Shown: in pieces, positions 24,803 through 33,465 of the stretch
Layout: the number at the start of each line of letters is the position of its first letter
Position numbering within the stretch: position 1 is the stretch's first letter
Assembly (NCBI RefSeq): GCF_017329565.1
Contig: NZ_JAFMTT010000004.1
Direction: 5' to 3' (one strand)
DNA from: Alicyclobacillus mali
GTDB taxonomy: Bacteria > Bacillota > Bacilli > Alicyclobacillales > Alicyclobacillaceae
Length of the DNA: 64,000 nt
Program-made: the position numbers and the translations under genes
Notes under the pieces: model-generated
Database searches by the model: none
What the model was told of the DNA's origin: nothing
Seen by the model: the letters and a program-made list of their open reading frames with translations, nothing else

Positions 24803-27387
24803 CCGACGAGATCCCTCGCTTTCTCCGCGGCCTCGTGCAACACCTGCATCGCCTCGAGCGGCGTCATGCGCATCACGTCCTGCGCGGCCAGCCAATCGAC
24901 GAGATCGCGATACGGAGCGGCAAACAAATCGAGCGCGACCGGACCGTCTTCACGCACCTGCGGCTCTCGGCGCCGCTCGCGCCGGTCGTCCCGAGCCGCC
25001 GCCACCTCGGGTGTGACCTCCCGCGCGGACAAAAATTCCATGGCGCGCCGAATGACTCGATCCGGCAAGCCCGCGAGCCGAGCCACCTGGATGCCGTAGC
25101 TTCTGTCGGACGGGCGCATCACGACGGTGTGCAGGAAGCGAATGCCCGTGTCCGTCTCCTCCACCGCCATGGACTGATTGCGGACGCAGGAGAACCGCTC
25201 CGAAAACGAGATAAGCTCGTGGTAGTGCGTCGCGAAGAGCGTGAGCGGCCGATGGCGCCGCTCGGCCAAATCCTCCAGCACGGCTTCGGCGATGGACAAT
25301 CCGTCATACGTCGACGTGCCCCGCCCAATTTCGTCGAGCAGGACGAGGCTCCTCCCGCTCGCCTCGCGCAGGATCTCCGCGAGTTCCGTCATCTCGACCA
25401 TGAACGTGCTTTGGCCGCGGCTGAGATCGTCCGACGCGCCGATGCGCGTGAAGACGCGATCGACGAGGCCAATGCGGGCCGAGCGGGCAGGCACGTACGA
25501 GCCCATCTGCGCGAGAATGGCGATGAGGGCCGCCTGGCGCATGTAGGTGCTTTTGCCGCCCATGTTCGGGCCCGTGAGGAGGACGATGGGCGCATCCGGC
25601 GTGAGCACGAGGTCGTTCGGCACAAATTCGGCGCCGAGCGACGCCTCCACGACCGGGTGGCGGCCCTCACGGATTTCCATGCCGATCTCGTCAGTCACCT
25701 CGGGCCGGACATAGCCGCGTTTTACGGCCAGCTCGGCCAGCCCCGCGAGCACGTCGACGGTGCTCACGACCTCCGCAAACTGCTGAAGTTCGCTCGCCTG
25801 CTCCCGAACGCGATGGATCCACGACTCGAAGCGCGCGCGCTCGAGCTCCACCACGCGTTCCGCGGCGGTGAGCATGTCGGCCTCCCTCGCCTTGAGCTCG
25901 GGGTGCGTGAAGCGCTCGCCAGATGCGAGCGTCTGCTTGCGCTCGTAATCCGCGGGCACGAGCGACAAGTTCGCCTTGGACACCTCGATGTAATAGCCAA
26001 ACACTTTGTTGTACCCGATTTTGAGCGACTTGATCCCCGTGCGCTCACGCTCTCGCGCTTCGAAGTCGCGCAGCCAGCTGCGGCCCTCCGATTGCAGCGA
26101 ACGCAGGCGGTCGATTTCGGCATCGACGCCGTCCCGGAAGATGCCGCCCTCGGTGGCCGTTGCGGGCGGATCGTCCACGAGCTCGCGTGCGATGTGTTCC
26201 GCGAGCGGCCGAAAGTCGGGCAGATCTCGGGTCAGGCGGCTGAAAAGCGCCGGGCCCTCCAGAGGCAAAAGCGCGACGGCCGCCTCGCCTTTCTCGATGG
26301 CGTGCGCCAGTGCGAGCAAATCGCGGGGCGTGGCGCGGCCGATGGAGCACTTTGCGAGAAGCCGCGACAGGTCGTGCATGCCCTTCAGCGCCTCGCGAAT
26401 TTCCGCGCGGAGGAGCGAGTCGTCGGCGAGCGCCGTCACGGCGTCGAGCCGCTCCTCGATGGCCCGGCGGTCGGTGAGCGGCCGCAGCATCCACGTGCGC
26501 AACAGGCGGGATCCGGCGGCCGTCACCGTCTCGCGGATGACGTCGTACAGGGACGCCCTTCGATCCCGGCCGCTTCCCATCGGCACGAGTTCCAGATGTT
26601 CAACCGTGCGCTCCGAAAGCCACATCCGCCCCGGTTCGAGGAGCGGCCGCGGCGGGGCGAGATGGCAGAGCGAGGCCATCTGGGTGTCGCGCAGGTATTG
26701 GAAGGCCATGTTGCAGGCGGAAAGCGCGGCCGATCCCATCCGCAGGCCGAGCGCCTCCGGCGACGTCGCATTGTAGTGCGCGAGAAACGCGTCGCCCGAC
26801 GGAGAGGGAACGCGCGTCACAATGGCTCCGTGCCGCTTCACCGTCTCCTCGAGCCAATCGGGAGATGCCTGTGCGCCTTCGAGCAGAATCTCGCGTGGCC
26901 GGAACCTGGCGACGTGATCGCGCACATCCTCGTCGCTCCCGGCCCCGAACCACACGTCGCCGGCGCCGACGTCGACCAGCGCGAGGCCGACTTCGTCGCC
27001 TTGGAACGCGAGCGCCGCGAGGTAGCGCGCGTCCGACTCCTCCGCCACCGCCGTGCCCGGCGTGACGATGCGCACAATCTCGCGGCGAACCAGCCCCTTG
27101 GCCGCCTTCGGATCCTCGACCTGATCGCAGATGGCCACGCGAAACCCCTGCTCGATGAGCCGCTCGAGGTATCCGTCCAGCGCGTGATGGGGCACGCCGC
27201 ACATCGGCACCCGCCCCGCCTCGCCCGCGTCGCGCCCTGTGAGCGTGATGTCGAGGGCCTGGCTCGCCATCACGGCGTCCTCAAAGAAAAGCTCATAGAA
27301 GTCTCCGAGGCGGAACATCAAGAGCGTATCGCCGTCGAGCTTCGACTTGATTTCGCGGTATTGCCGCATCATCGGCGTCAGGCTCAC
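24784..27387 (-). CDS. mutS: DNA mismatch repair protein MutS
   Basis: Mismatch-recognition ATPase, 867 residues, normal length. The N-terminal mismatch-binding domain contains the Phe-X-Glu wedge region (FRLGDFYELFFEDA). Core and clamp domains span about 250-560. The ATPase domain has Walker A GPNMGGKSTYMRQ (about 605-617), Walker B LVLLDEIGRGTSTYDGLS and the ATHYHEL switch. It is transcribed with mutL (19-base overlap) and preceded by the ymcA-like gene 12 bases upstream, the same order as in Bacillus. An SD with GAGG lies before the start at 27387. Confidence 0.97.
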   Translation of the reverse strand: MSLTPMMRQYREIKSKLDGDTLLMFRLGDFYELFFEDAVMASQALDITLTGRDAGEAGRVPMCGVPHHALDGYLERLIEQGFRVAICDQVEDPKAAKGLVRREIVRIVTPGTAVAEESDARYLAALAFQGDEVGLALVDVGAGDVWFGAGSDEDVRDHVARFRPREILLEGAQASPDWLEETVKRHGAIVTRVPSPSGDAFLAHYNATSPEALGLRMGSAALSACNMAFQYLRDTQMASLCHLAPPRPLLEPGRMWLSERTVEHLELVPMGSGRDRRASLYDVIRETVTAAGSRLLRTWMLRPLTDRRAIEERLDAVTALADDSLLRAEIREALKGMHDLSRLLAKCSIGRATPRDLLALAHAIEKGEAAVALLPLEGPALFSRLTRDLPDFRPLAEHIARELVDDPPATATEGGIFRDGVDAEIDRLRSLQSEGRSWLRDFEARERERTGIKSLKIGYNKVFGYYIEVSKANLSLVPADYERKQTLASGERFTHPELKAREADMLTAAERVVELERARFESWIHRVREQASELQQFAEVVSTVDVLAGLAELAVKRGYVRPEVTDEIGMEIREGRHPVVEASLGAEFVPNDLVLTPDAPIVLLTGPNMGGKSTYMRQAALIAILAQMGSYVPARSARIGLVDRVFTRIGASDDLSRGQSTFMVEMTELAEILREASGRSLVLLDEIGRGTSTYDGLSIAEAVLEDLAERRHRPLTLFATHYHELISFSERFSCVRNQSMAVEETDTGIRFLHTVVMRPSDRSYGIQVARLAGLPDRVIRRAMEFLSAREVTPEVAAARDDRRERRREPQVREDGPVALDLFAAPYRDLVDWLAAQDVMRMTPLEAMQVLHEAAEKARDLVGWAKSR

Positions 27388-27399
27388 GAGTCGACCTCC

Positions 27400-27852
27400 T
27401 CATGCTCCGGCGCTCGCGTGGCAGGATCCGCCGCAACCGCCGGAACACCCGCCGCTGCCGCACATGCGCGGTCCCCGCTCGACAGGCAGGGTTCCGTGCA
27501 AATTTGCCAGCATCACCTCAATGACTTCCTGCACAAGGCCGTTCAGCTCATCCTGAGCCGCCTTATACTGCAGCGCCACAGGCGTCTCATACAAACTCTC
27601 CCAGAGGAGATCCGCTTCATGTTTCATGCGCTGATATTTTTCGTGGGATTCGCCGAGCCTGTCGCGGAGCGTCCAAAGTCCGTTCGTCTTCTTCTTGAGC
27701 TCGTCAAACAGGCGCTGCGCCCGCGGGTTTCGCGCCATCTTTTCTCTCGCGTTCCAGTACAAGCGACACTCATCGGACTGCCGGATCATCGCCGCGAGTT
27801 GGTCCGCCGCGGCCAGAATGGCGTCCGTGTCGACACGCGTCGCCAAGGCCAT
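27400..27852 (-). CDS. YlbF/YmcA-family protein with cysteine-rich tail
   Basis: 150-residue cytoplasmic helical protein of the YlbF/YmcA (Com_YlbF) family. In B. subtilis YmcA, YlbF and YaaT form the RicAFT complex, which binds Fe-S clusters and affects RNA processing by RNase Y, competence and sporulation. Position between miaB and mutS matches ymcA (ricA). The middle has helical segments with the family pattern (AREKMARNPRAQRLFDEL, YKAAQDELNGL). The C-terminus is unusually Cys/Gly-rich (MCGSGGCSGGCGGSCH: C-X4-C-X3-C-X3-C), a likely metal or Fe-S ligand set. The start is ATG 27852 with GAGGTGG; its ATGA overlaps the miaB stop. Confidence 0.85.
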   Translation of the reverse strand: MALATRVDTDAILAAADQLAAMIRQSDECRLYWNAREKMARNPRAQRLFDELKKKTNGLWTLRDRLGESHEKYQRMKHEADLLWESLYETPVALQYKAAQDELNGLVQEVIEVMLANLHGTLPVERGPRMCGSGGCSGGCGGSCHASAGA

Positions 27853-29345
27853 CACGAGACCACCTCTTCCACCTGTGCGATCTCGCCCTTGAGCAAGAAC
27901 GTCTGCGGCTCCGTCACGCGCACCCAAATCCGCTGCCCGATGAGCGACTTGTCGCCTCGGAACAGGACCAGCTTGTTCGTCCGCGTGCGGCCCGAGAGCA
28001 CGTCCGGGTTCGTCTTGCTCTCGCCGTCGACGAGCACTTCGACGAGCGCGCCGCGCAGCTTCTCGTTGTGCCGACGGCTGATCTCGTTCTGCACCTCGTT
28101 CAGGCGCAGGAGGCGCTCCTTCTTTTCTTCGAGCGGCGTGTCGTCGTTCCAGCGCGCTGCCGGTGTGTTCTCCCGCGGCGAGTAAATGAATGTGAAGGCG
28201 TTGTCGAACTCCACTTCCCGCACGAGGCGCAGCGTGTCTTGAAAGTGGTCCTCCGTCTCCCCGGGGAAACCGACGATGAGATCGGTCGTGATCGCCACTC
28301 CAGGAATCCTGCTGCGGATCTTATCAACCAGGCGCAGATAGTACTCGCGCGTGTGTGAGCGGTTCATCCGCCGCAAAATCTCGTTGTTGCCGGACTGCAC
28401 GGGCAGGTGAATGTGTTCGACGACGTTCTTCGACTCGGCGATGGCGTCGATGAGCTCGTCCGTGAAGTTCCACGGATTGGACGTCGTGAAGCGGATCCAG
28501 CCGATGCCACGCACCGCATCGACCTCCCGCAGGAGACGAGCGAAGTTGGTGGAGCCGAGATCGACACCGTAGTCGTTCACATTTTGACCGAGCAACGTGA
28601 TGTCCTGGTACCCCTCGTGGACCAACTCCTCCACTTCGCGCAGGACGTCCTCCGGCAGACGGCTCCGCTCGACGCCACGCGTGTACGGCACGATGCAGTA
28701 GGTGCAAAATTTGTTGCACCCGTATTGAATGTTGACCCACGCGCGCACGCGGTCCTTGCGCAGCTTCGGCCAGTCCTCCACCGTCTCGGGCGCGCTGTCC
28801 CAAATCTCCATCACCGTCTCCTGCGAGGCGCGGGCGGCAAAGAGCAGCGCAGGCAGCCGATGGATGTTGTGCGTACCGAAGACGAGATCGATCCACGGGT
28901 ACTTCTCCCGCACCATCCGCTGCACGCCCTTCTCCTGAGCCATGCAGCCGCACAAACCGAAGATAAGCTCGGGGTTCTGGCGCTTCAGAGGCCGTAGACG
29001 GCCGATCTCGCCAAACACCTTCTCCTCCGCGTTCTCGCGAACCGCGCAGGTGTTGAAGAGAATGAAATCGGCCTCCTCGACATCGTGCGTCGGTTCATAG
29101 CCCATGGCTGTAAGAAGGCCCGCCATGACCTCCGTGTCGTGCTCGTTCATCTGGCAGCCGTACGTCCGGATGAGGAAACGGTACGGCTCTCCGCTTGGCT
29201 TCCGACCCACTCGATACGCGCGCGTGAGCTCATCGGCATCGTAGGACACGCGCACCGCCTGATTGGGCCGATGCGTCTGTCCAAACACGAGGCCAAGCCC
29301 CTTCTCGAGCCTTCCCTCGCGCGCGAGGCGAATCAGGTTCTCCAT
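27852..29345 (-). CDS. miaB: tRNA-2-methylthio-N6-dimethylallyladenosine synthase
   Basis: Radical-SAM methylthiotransferase that converts i6A37 made by MiaA into ms2i6A37. 497 residues. The N-terminal UPF0004 domain carries three cluster cysteines (RTYGCQMNEHDTE, FNTCAVREN, LCGCMAQ). The radical-SAM motif is CNKFCTYCIVP (about 208-218). A C-terminal TRAM domain (about 430-495) follows. The N-terminus has a 65-residue extension before the first Cys, as in Bacillus YmcB. The ATG at 29345 has GGAG about 10 bases upstream. It heads the miaB-ymcA-mutS-mutL-methyltransferase-miaA-hfq run, so both enzymes of the ms2i6A pathway are in one unit. Confidence 0.96.
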   Translation of the reverse strand: MENLIRLAREGRLEKGLGLVFGQTHRPNQAVRVSYDADELTRAYRVGRKPSGEPYRFLIRTYGCQMNEHDTEVMAGLLTAMGYEPTHDVEEADFILFNTCAVRENAEEKVFGEIGRLRPLKRQNPELIFGLCGCMAQEKGVQRMVREKYPWIDLVFGTHNIHRLPALLFAARASQETVMEIWDSAPETVEDWPKLRKDRVRAWVNIQYGCNKFCTYCIVPYTRGVERSRLPEDVLREVEELVHEGYQDITLLGQNVNDYGVDLGSTNFARLLREVDAVRGIGWIRFTTSNPWNFTDELIDAIAESKNVVEHIHLPVQSGNNEILRRMNRSHTREYYLRLVDKIRSRIPGVAITTDLIVGFPGETEDHFQDTLRLVREVEFDNAFTFIYSPRENTPAARWNDDTPLEEKKERLLRLNEVQNEISRRHNEKLRGALVEVLVDGESKTNPDVLSGRTRTNKLVLFRGDKSLIGQRIWVRVTEPQTFLLKGEIAQVEEVVS

Positions 29346-29447
29346 ATCTCAACACTCCGTCGTCTGGAATGGTGGTTTTGTCTTGCACATCTAATCTCAC
29401 ATGATACCATAAGCAGTAAAGCGTATAAACGTGGTGAGGAGACCGGC

Positions 29448-29696
29448 ATGTCCGAAAAAGTCAACGTCCCGACCTTTGAGGTGCACGTGGCGTTTCGGGA
29501 GCACCCGCTGGACGGCGCTGTGGTCGCGCCCAATAAAAAGTCGTACGCCAGTGACTTCCCGGAGATCGGCGAGATTCTCCAATCTCATCAGGCTCTGCTG
29601 GTGTACGACAGCAAGTGGCACTATATTCCCCTGCACCAGATTCAATATATCACCAAGGGCAAGCAGCGCTTTCTGCTCCCCTGGCCTCTGGCCTAG
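29448..29696 (+). CDS. Conserved-looking small protein, 82 residues
   Basis: Soluble 82-residue protein with no signal or membrane segment; it begins MSEKVNVPTFEVHVAF and ends with KGKQRFLLPWPLA. Alternating hydrophobic residues (EVHVAF, ALLVYD, WHYIPLHQIQYI) suggest a small beta-rich fold. The start is ATG 29448 with GAGGAG at 7 bases; a longer frame reaching back to 29085 lies antisense in miaB and is not used. It is the only plus-strand gene in this part of the chromosome. Its TAG stop shares the bases CTAG with the stop of the convergent ATP-grasp gene. I do not recognise the family. Confidence 0.75.
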   Translation: MSEKVNVPTFEVHVAFREHPLDGAVVAPNKKSYASDFPEIGEILQSHQALLVYDSKWHYIPLHQIQYITKGKQRFLLPWPLA

Positions 29697-30817
29697 CGCG
29701 TCACACGGACGAGATCGCGCAGAATGTCGATCACGCCTGCGCTCGCGCGCCGCGCAATGTCCGGCTCGTCAAACCGCATGGGCTTGGCGTTCGCCTCGAA
29801 CAGCCAGGGATGTCCGGCTTCGTCGATGCCGACATCGATGGACATCTCGCGCACGTGTCCCGGCATCGACCGTTCAATTGCCGCGGCGGCCGATCGGGTG
29901 AACGAGACGAGCCTGGCATCCACCTCTTCACTGCGGGACCCAAACACTTGGCGCAGGACGGTCCACCGGTCCGCGATATGGCCGCCGTTCGGGACGTGCG
30001 TGGTGATGCTCTCGTCGCCGCTTACGCGGATGCCATAGCCCACGACCTGCCAACTGGAACCCGGGCGCTGAAGAAGTACGCGCGCGTCACACGGCCGGCC
30101 TTCGAACCGAATGACGGGCACCGCGGCCTGCGCCACGTATGCGCCCGGGAAACGCGCGCGGCGAAGCGCTTCGTCAAGCGCGGCCGCGTCACGAATCGAC
30201 CAATGTTCCGCCCGATGCGCGCGTTGCGCCCACACATCGAAGGTGTCGCCCCGGCGCTCCACCCGCACGATGCCGCGCCCGATGCTCCCCCCGACGGGCT
30301 TCAGATACACGGCTCCGTGGCGGTTTAAGAGATCCATCACAGATTCCGCGCCTGCAAACCTTGTCGTCTCCGGCAGATGCTGACCCAGCCCCACGCGCCG
30401 AATGGCCTCGTAAATCTTCGCCTTGTTAAAGTAGCGATGGTTAAAAAATGGGATGCCCATGGCCTCAAAGGTCGCACGCGCCCTCTGTACGGTGGCGCTC
30501 GCCTCAAGCGCCCGGTTTGGAATGCGATTGTACACCGCGAGCGGGCGAGGCAGCCACATCCGTCTCCAATTTCGATAGCCCACGCGCACGTAGCCTTGCC
30601 AGGTCGATCCTTCTTCCACGAACTGGGGCGTGATGACATAGACCAGAAACCCTCGTTTTTGCCCAGCCGCGATGATGTCTCGGAAATAACGCCGCGATCC
30701 GGCGAACCCAGACGGGTGATCGGCGGTGAAAATCGCGAACGCCGGGCCGTCGGATCGCCACGCCATCTCCCCCACCGTTTGGGCGCCTTGAACATTGCCG
30801 TGAAACGTTTGACTCAT
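29693..30817 (-). CDS. YheC/YheD-like ATP-grasp protein (copy 3 of cluster)
   Basis: 374-residue ATP-grasp ligase of the YheC/YheD group, whose Bacillus members are spore-coat associated. ATP-binding loop YLKPVGGSIGRGIVRV (about 190-205), the middle-domain motif CDARVLLQRPG (about 270), and the metal-binding end segment MSIDVGIDEAGHPWLFEANAKP with an intact E-x-N (about 340-355). The fold joins a carboxylate to an amine via an acyl phosphate; substrates are unknown. The start is ATG 30817 with GAGGTG at 7 bases. Last gene of the four-gene ligase cluster, 26 bases after the amidoligase gene. Confidence 0.85.
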   Translation of the reverse strand: MSQTFHGNVQGAQTVGEMAWRSDGPAFAIFTADHPSGFAGSRRYFRDIIAAGQKRGFLVYVITPQFVEEGSTWQGYVRVGYRNWRRMWLPRPLAVYNRIPNRALEASATVQRARATFEAMGIPFFNHRYFNKAKIYEAIRRVGLGQHLPETTRFAGAESVMDLLNRHGAVYLKPVGGSIGRGIVRVERRGDTFDVWAQRAHRAEHWSIRDAAALDEALRRARFPGAYVAQAAVPVIRFEGRPCDARVLLQRPGSSWQVVGYGIRVSGDESITTHVPNGGHIADRWTVLRQVFGSRSEEVDARLVSFTRSAAAAIERSMPGHVREMSIDVGIDEAGHPWLFEANAKPMRFDEPDIARRASAGVIDILRDLVRVTR

Positions 30818-30843
30818 GATCGACACCTCACGCGACGTGCCAT

Positions 30844-32307
30844 CTACACCGTGTGGACCGCTGTGGTCTTTGCCTGCTTGGGCTTCTGCGTGCGCCGGAG
30901 GGGTACGCCCCACTCCTGACGGACGTCCACCGCCTCATCCCATGTCTCCCCGCGCTCGATCATCGCGAACAGGGGCTCGATGGCGTCCTGATGGCGGACG
31001 TACTCGGGATGGGATCGGATGGCCTCCATGTTGCGCATCAGAATCGGACGCAACGCCTCGCGGTCTGCGCTGTAAAACGCGAACTGAAGTTGCGGTGAGT
31101 ACATGTCGTACAGCGGAAGTTCCCGGTAATGGCGAGCCACCATGTGAGCCAGGTGGAAGGCTGCGCGGGTGGCCACCTGGCTGCACACAAAGCTCGCGGG
31201 CGTGCGGTACTCAAAGCCTCCGTGCACCTTTTGCCGCACATCGCCCAGGAAACCGTATTTGGGGCGACGCCATTGAGAGCGAACCGGATCTTCCACAGCC
31301 ATGAGCGGCAACCCCACGTAATGGTCGAGCGCTCGCACCAATCGCGCACCGAGCGGCACGCCGGACAAGTGAATGTGTCCGCCGGTGCAGTACGGGCGAA
31401 AGGGGGCACTGCCCGCGCGCCACTCGACCCCGGGCCGATTGATGGCCTCGCTCGCTTCGTGCATCAAAGCTCGTAGATTCAACAAGAGGCCATCCGGCGA
31501 AGGATCGGGCGCGGGCCGGAGCTCCATAAGGGGCAGCCGCCGGCCATCGAAGTTGACGCTCCGGTCGTCGCATCCGATACGGCCTTTTCTAGAGAAATAT
31601 TTGCTTGCCAGCACCATCTTCCCCTGGGCGTTCCGCAACATCATTTCGACGTCGGTGCCGAGGGTCACCGAGGGAGGACCTGCCCGGCGCCACTCGTCCT
31701 CCCGCTCGACAAACCGCTGCACCGCATCCCGATATAACTCCAGCAGCCGGCCTTCCAAGATGGGCGCCGCGCTCACGTCCAGTACCTGGAGAAGACCTCG
31801 TTCCGACACGCCAATGGAGACCAGACCGAAGTCGAGCCCCAGCGCGTGCAGCGTGCGCGTCGCCAGATAGGTCGCTCGGCGCGTTTGCCCGTCTCCGTCG
31901 AGCGGCACTTCCTCGAACGACTCGTGGATCCGCGAAATGCGGGATGAAGTCCAGTCCACCCCCGAGTCAGAGCGAAAACATCCGATGGGCACAAAGTCGA
32001 ATATCGGGATGCGATATTGGCGGCTGAACGTCGTGGGAAGTCCGTCCCGGTTGACGCGGGGCGCGACCCTCACCCCAATGCGCCGCAGAAACTTCGCCAT
32101 CTGGGCCCGCGAAGCGATGCGGCGCTGCGCTTCGCTGCCGTTTAGAATCGTCCCATGAGCGGGATCGCTCTCCTCCACCATCCCCCAACGAACCAACACG
32201 TCGCGATCCGTCATCCGATTGCTCGCCGTGTACCTGGAGAGGCGAGGAACGCTTGCCATGAGCCGTCTGGCCGAGGGTTGATTCTTAAATAAAAGGTAGT
32301 ACGCCAT
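30844..32307 (-). CDS. COOH-NH2 ligase (amidoligase) fused to a degenerate ATP-grasp-like domain
   Basis: 487 residues in two parts. Residues about 1-215 resemble the YheC/YheD ATP-grasp layout (LNGSEAQRRIASRAQMAKFL, then LGLDFGLVSIGVSERGLLQVLDVSAAP), but the ATP-loop Lys-Pro-Gly-Ser segment is missing and the metal-binding E-x-N is replaced by D-x-S. Residues about 220-470 look like the glutamate-cysteine-ligase/glutamine-synthetase-fold COOH-NH2 ligases first described in phages: TLGTDVEMMLRN, LMELRPAPDPSPDG, CTGGHIHLSG, FEYRTPAS. That fold makes amide bonds with ATP. The start is ATG 32307 with GGGGGGAG. The order of domains and neighbours argues for a shared peptide-ligation pathway. Confidence 0.72.
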   Translation of the reverse strand: MAYYLLFKNQPSARRLMASVPRLSRYTASNRMTDRDVLVRWGMVEESDPAHGTILNGSEAQRRIASRAQMAKFLRRIGVRVAPRVNRDGLPTTFSRQYRIPIFDFVPIGCFRSDSGVDWTSSRISRIHESFEEVPLDGDGQTRRATYLATRTLHALGLDFGLVSIGVSERGLLQVLDVSAAPILEGRLLELYRDAVQRFVEREDEWRRAGPPSVTLGTDVEMMLRNAQGKMVLASKYFSRKGRIGCDDRSVNFDGRRLPLMELRPAPDPSPDGLLLNLRALMHEASEAINRPGVEWRAGSAPFRPYCTGGHIHLSGVPLGARLVRALDHYVGLPLMAVEDPVRSQWRRPKYGFLGDVRQKVHGGFEYRTPASFVCSQVATRAAFHLAHMVARHYRELPLYDMYSPQLQFAFYSADREALRPILMRNMEAIRSHPEYVRHQDAIEPLFAMIERGETWDEAVDVRQEWGVPLRRTQKPKQAKTTAVHTV

Positions 32308-32335
32308 CTGCTCTCCCCCCTGGTTCGGCACGGGC

Positions 32336-33448
32336 TCACGACGGCCGCCGCGCGAGGAACAGCGCGTATTCCATGGGTCGCCTGAACGAGAGTTCGACCA
32401 AGTCGTCGCGGCCGCTCGCCGACGCAGGTGCCTTGCGCGGCTTGGAGTTCACTTCAATGACCCAGACGAAACCACGCCGATCGACGCCGAGATCGACACC
32501 GAGTTCGCCGAAGGTTCGCCCCGCACCGGCCTCCACGGCCTCCGCCACGGCCTCGGCGGTCCTCCGAATGGACGCTCGCACGCGCCTTTTCACGTCGTCC
32601 GGAAAGGCGCCGAGGATAGCTCGATCGACCGGCATCGCCCCGCCGCCCGTCGCAAGGTTGGACGTGAAGTCACCCGCTTTCGCGACGCGAGCGAACATCT
32701 TGGTGCGCTTCCAAGCCCCGGTTCCGTCGCGCTGAAGGAGGATGCGGATATCGACGGGCCGACCGTCAAGCGCGACGAGATCAATGCCCTGCTGCCAAAT
32801 ATACGGCCGCCTGCGCAATTGCGTGCGGAACAGCTGCACGGCCTCAGCGGGAGAAGCGGCGGTGCCGCGGACAATTCCTTGGCGCGATCGTTTCCATTCG
32901 TACGAAACGGAGCCGTCCTTCTCGAGCGCAAAGCGAATGATGCCGAGACCAAGGCTCCCGTGAAAAGGTTTCAGAAAGGTCACCTGGTGACGTGCGACGA
33001 ACGTTGCACCCTGCGCAAGAGAACGGTGGCGAATGGTCTCAGGGACGTGCGGCCACACCGGGGAACGGCGCAGCCATTCGTAGATCTGCCACTTGTCGAA
33101 GAAGCCATCGTTGAAAAACAGGTCGCCATACTCTGCCGAAAGCGCGTGCCGAACGGAACGATAGGTTTCTCGACGCTCCAGCTTGCGCGACAGCAACTGA
33201 TCGTAGATCACGTCGGGAAACGGGAAGACCCGCTCCATCCATTTTCCGTCATCGCGAGAGTAGCCGTGTATGCGCCTCGACTTCAGGTCAACGTCCGCCA
33301 GCCCGAACACAAACGCGTCCGCACCGAGCGACTGCGCGATCTCGACCATGCGCCGAATGCCCGCCATCTGATCGCTTTCGCGCAGTGTCTCCCGGCGATC
33401 GTCCCATCGCGGGTGATCGAGAATGCCGATGAGCGGCCGTTTCGTCAT
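32336..33448 (-). CDS. YheC/YheD-like ATP-grasp protein (copy 2 of cluster)
   Basis: 370 residues. N-terminal preATP-grasp region (PLIGILDHPRWDD, GYSRDDGKWMERVFPFPDVIYD) is followed by the ATP-binding loop TFLKPFHGSLGLGIIRF (about 160), the segment PVDIRILLQRDG (about 245) and the metal-binding GELGVDLGVDRRGF-VIEVNSKP with intact E-x-N (about 320-340). Active-site features are complete, so a functional ligase is likely. The ATG 33448 follows GGGGGTG at 6 bases; alternative ATGs at 33454 and 33469 have poorer spacing. It follows copy 1 by 17 bases and precedes the amidoligase by 28 bases. Confidence 0.84.
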   Translation of the reverse strand: MTKRPLIGILDHPRWDDRRETLRESDQMAGIRRMVEIAQSLGADAFVFGLADVDLKSRRIHGYSRDDGKWMERVFPFPDVIYDQLLSRKLERRETYRSVRHALSAEYGDLFFNDGFFDKWQIYEWLRRSPVWPHVPETIRHRSLAQGATFVARHQVTFLKPFHGSLGLGIIRFALEKDGSVSYEWKRSRQGIVRGTAASPAEAVQLFRTQLRRRPYIWQQGIDLVALDGRPVDIRILLQRDGTGAWKRTKMFARVAKAGDFTSNLATGGGAMPVDRAILGAFPDDVKRRVRASIRRTAEAVAEAVEAGAGRTFGELGVDLGVDRRGFVWVIEVNSKPRKAPASASGRDDLVELSFRRPMEYALFLARRPS

Positions 33449-33465
33449 TTTCATCACCCCCGCGG

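Noticed and set aside
24835..28185. A 1116-codon open frame on the plus strand
   Set aside because: Antisense to mutS and its neighbours; low-complexity Arg/Ala/His composition and no family features.
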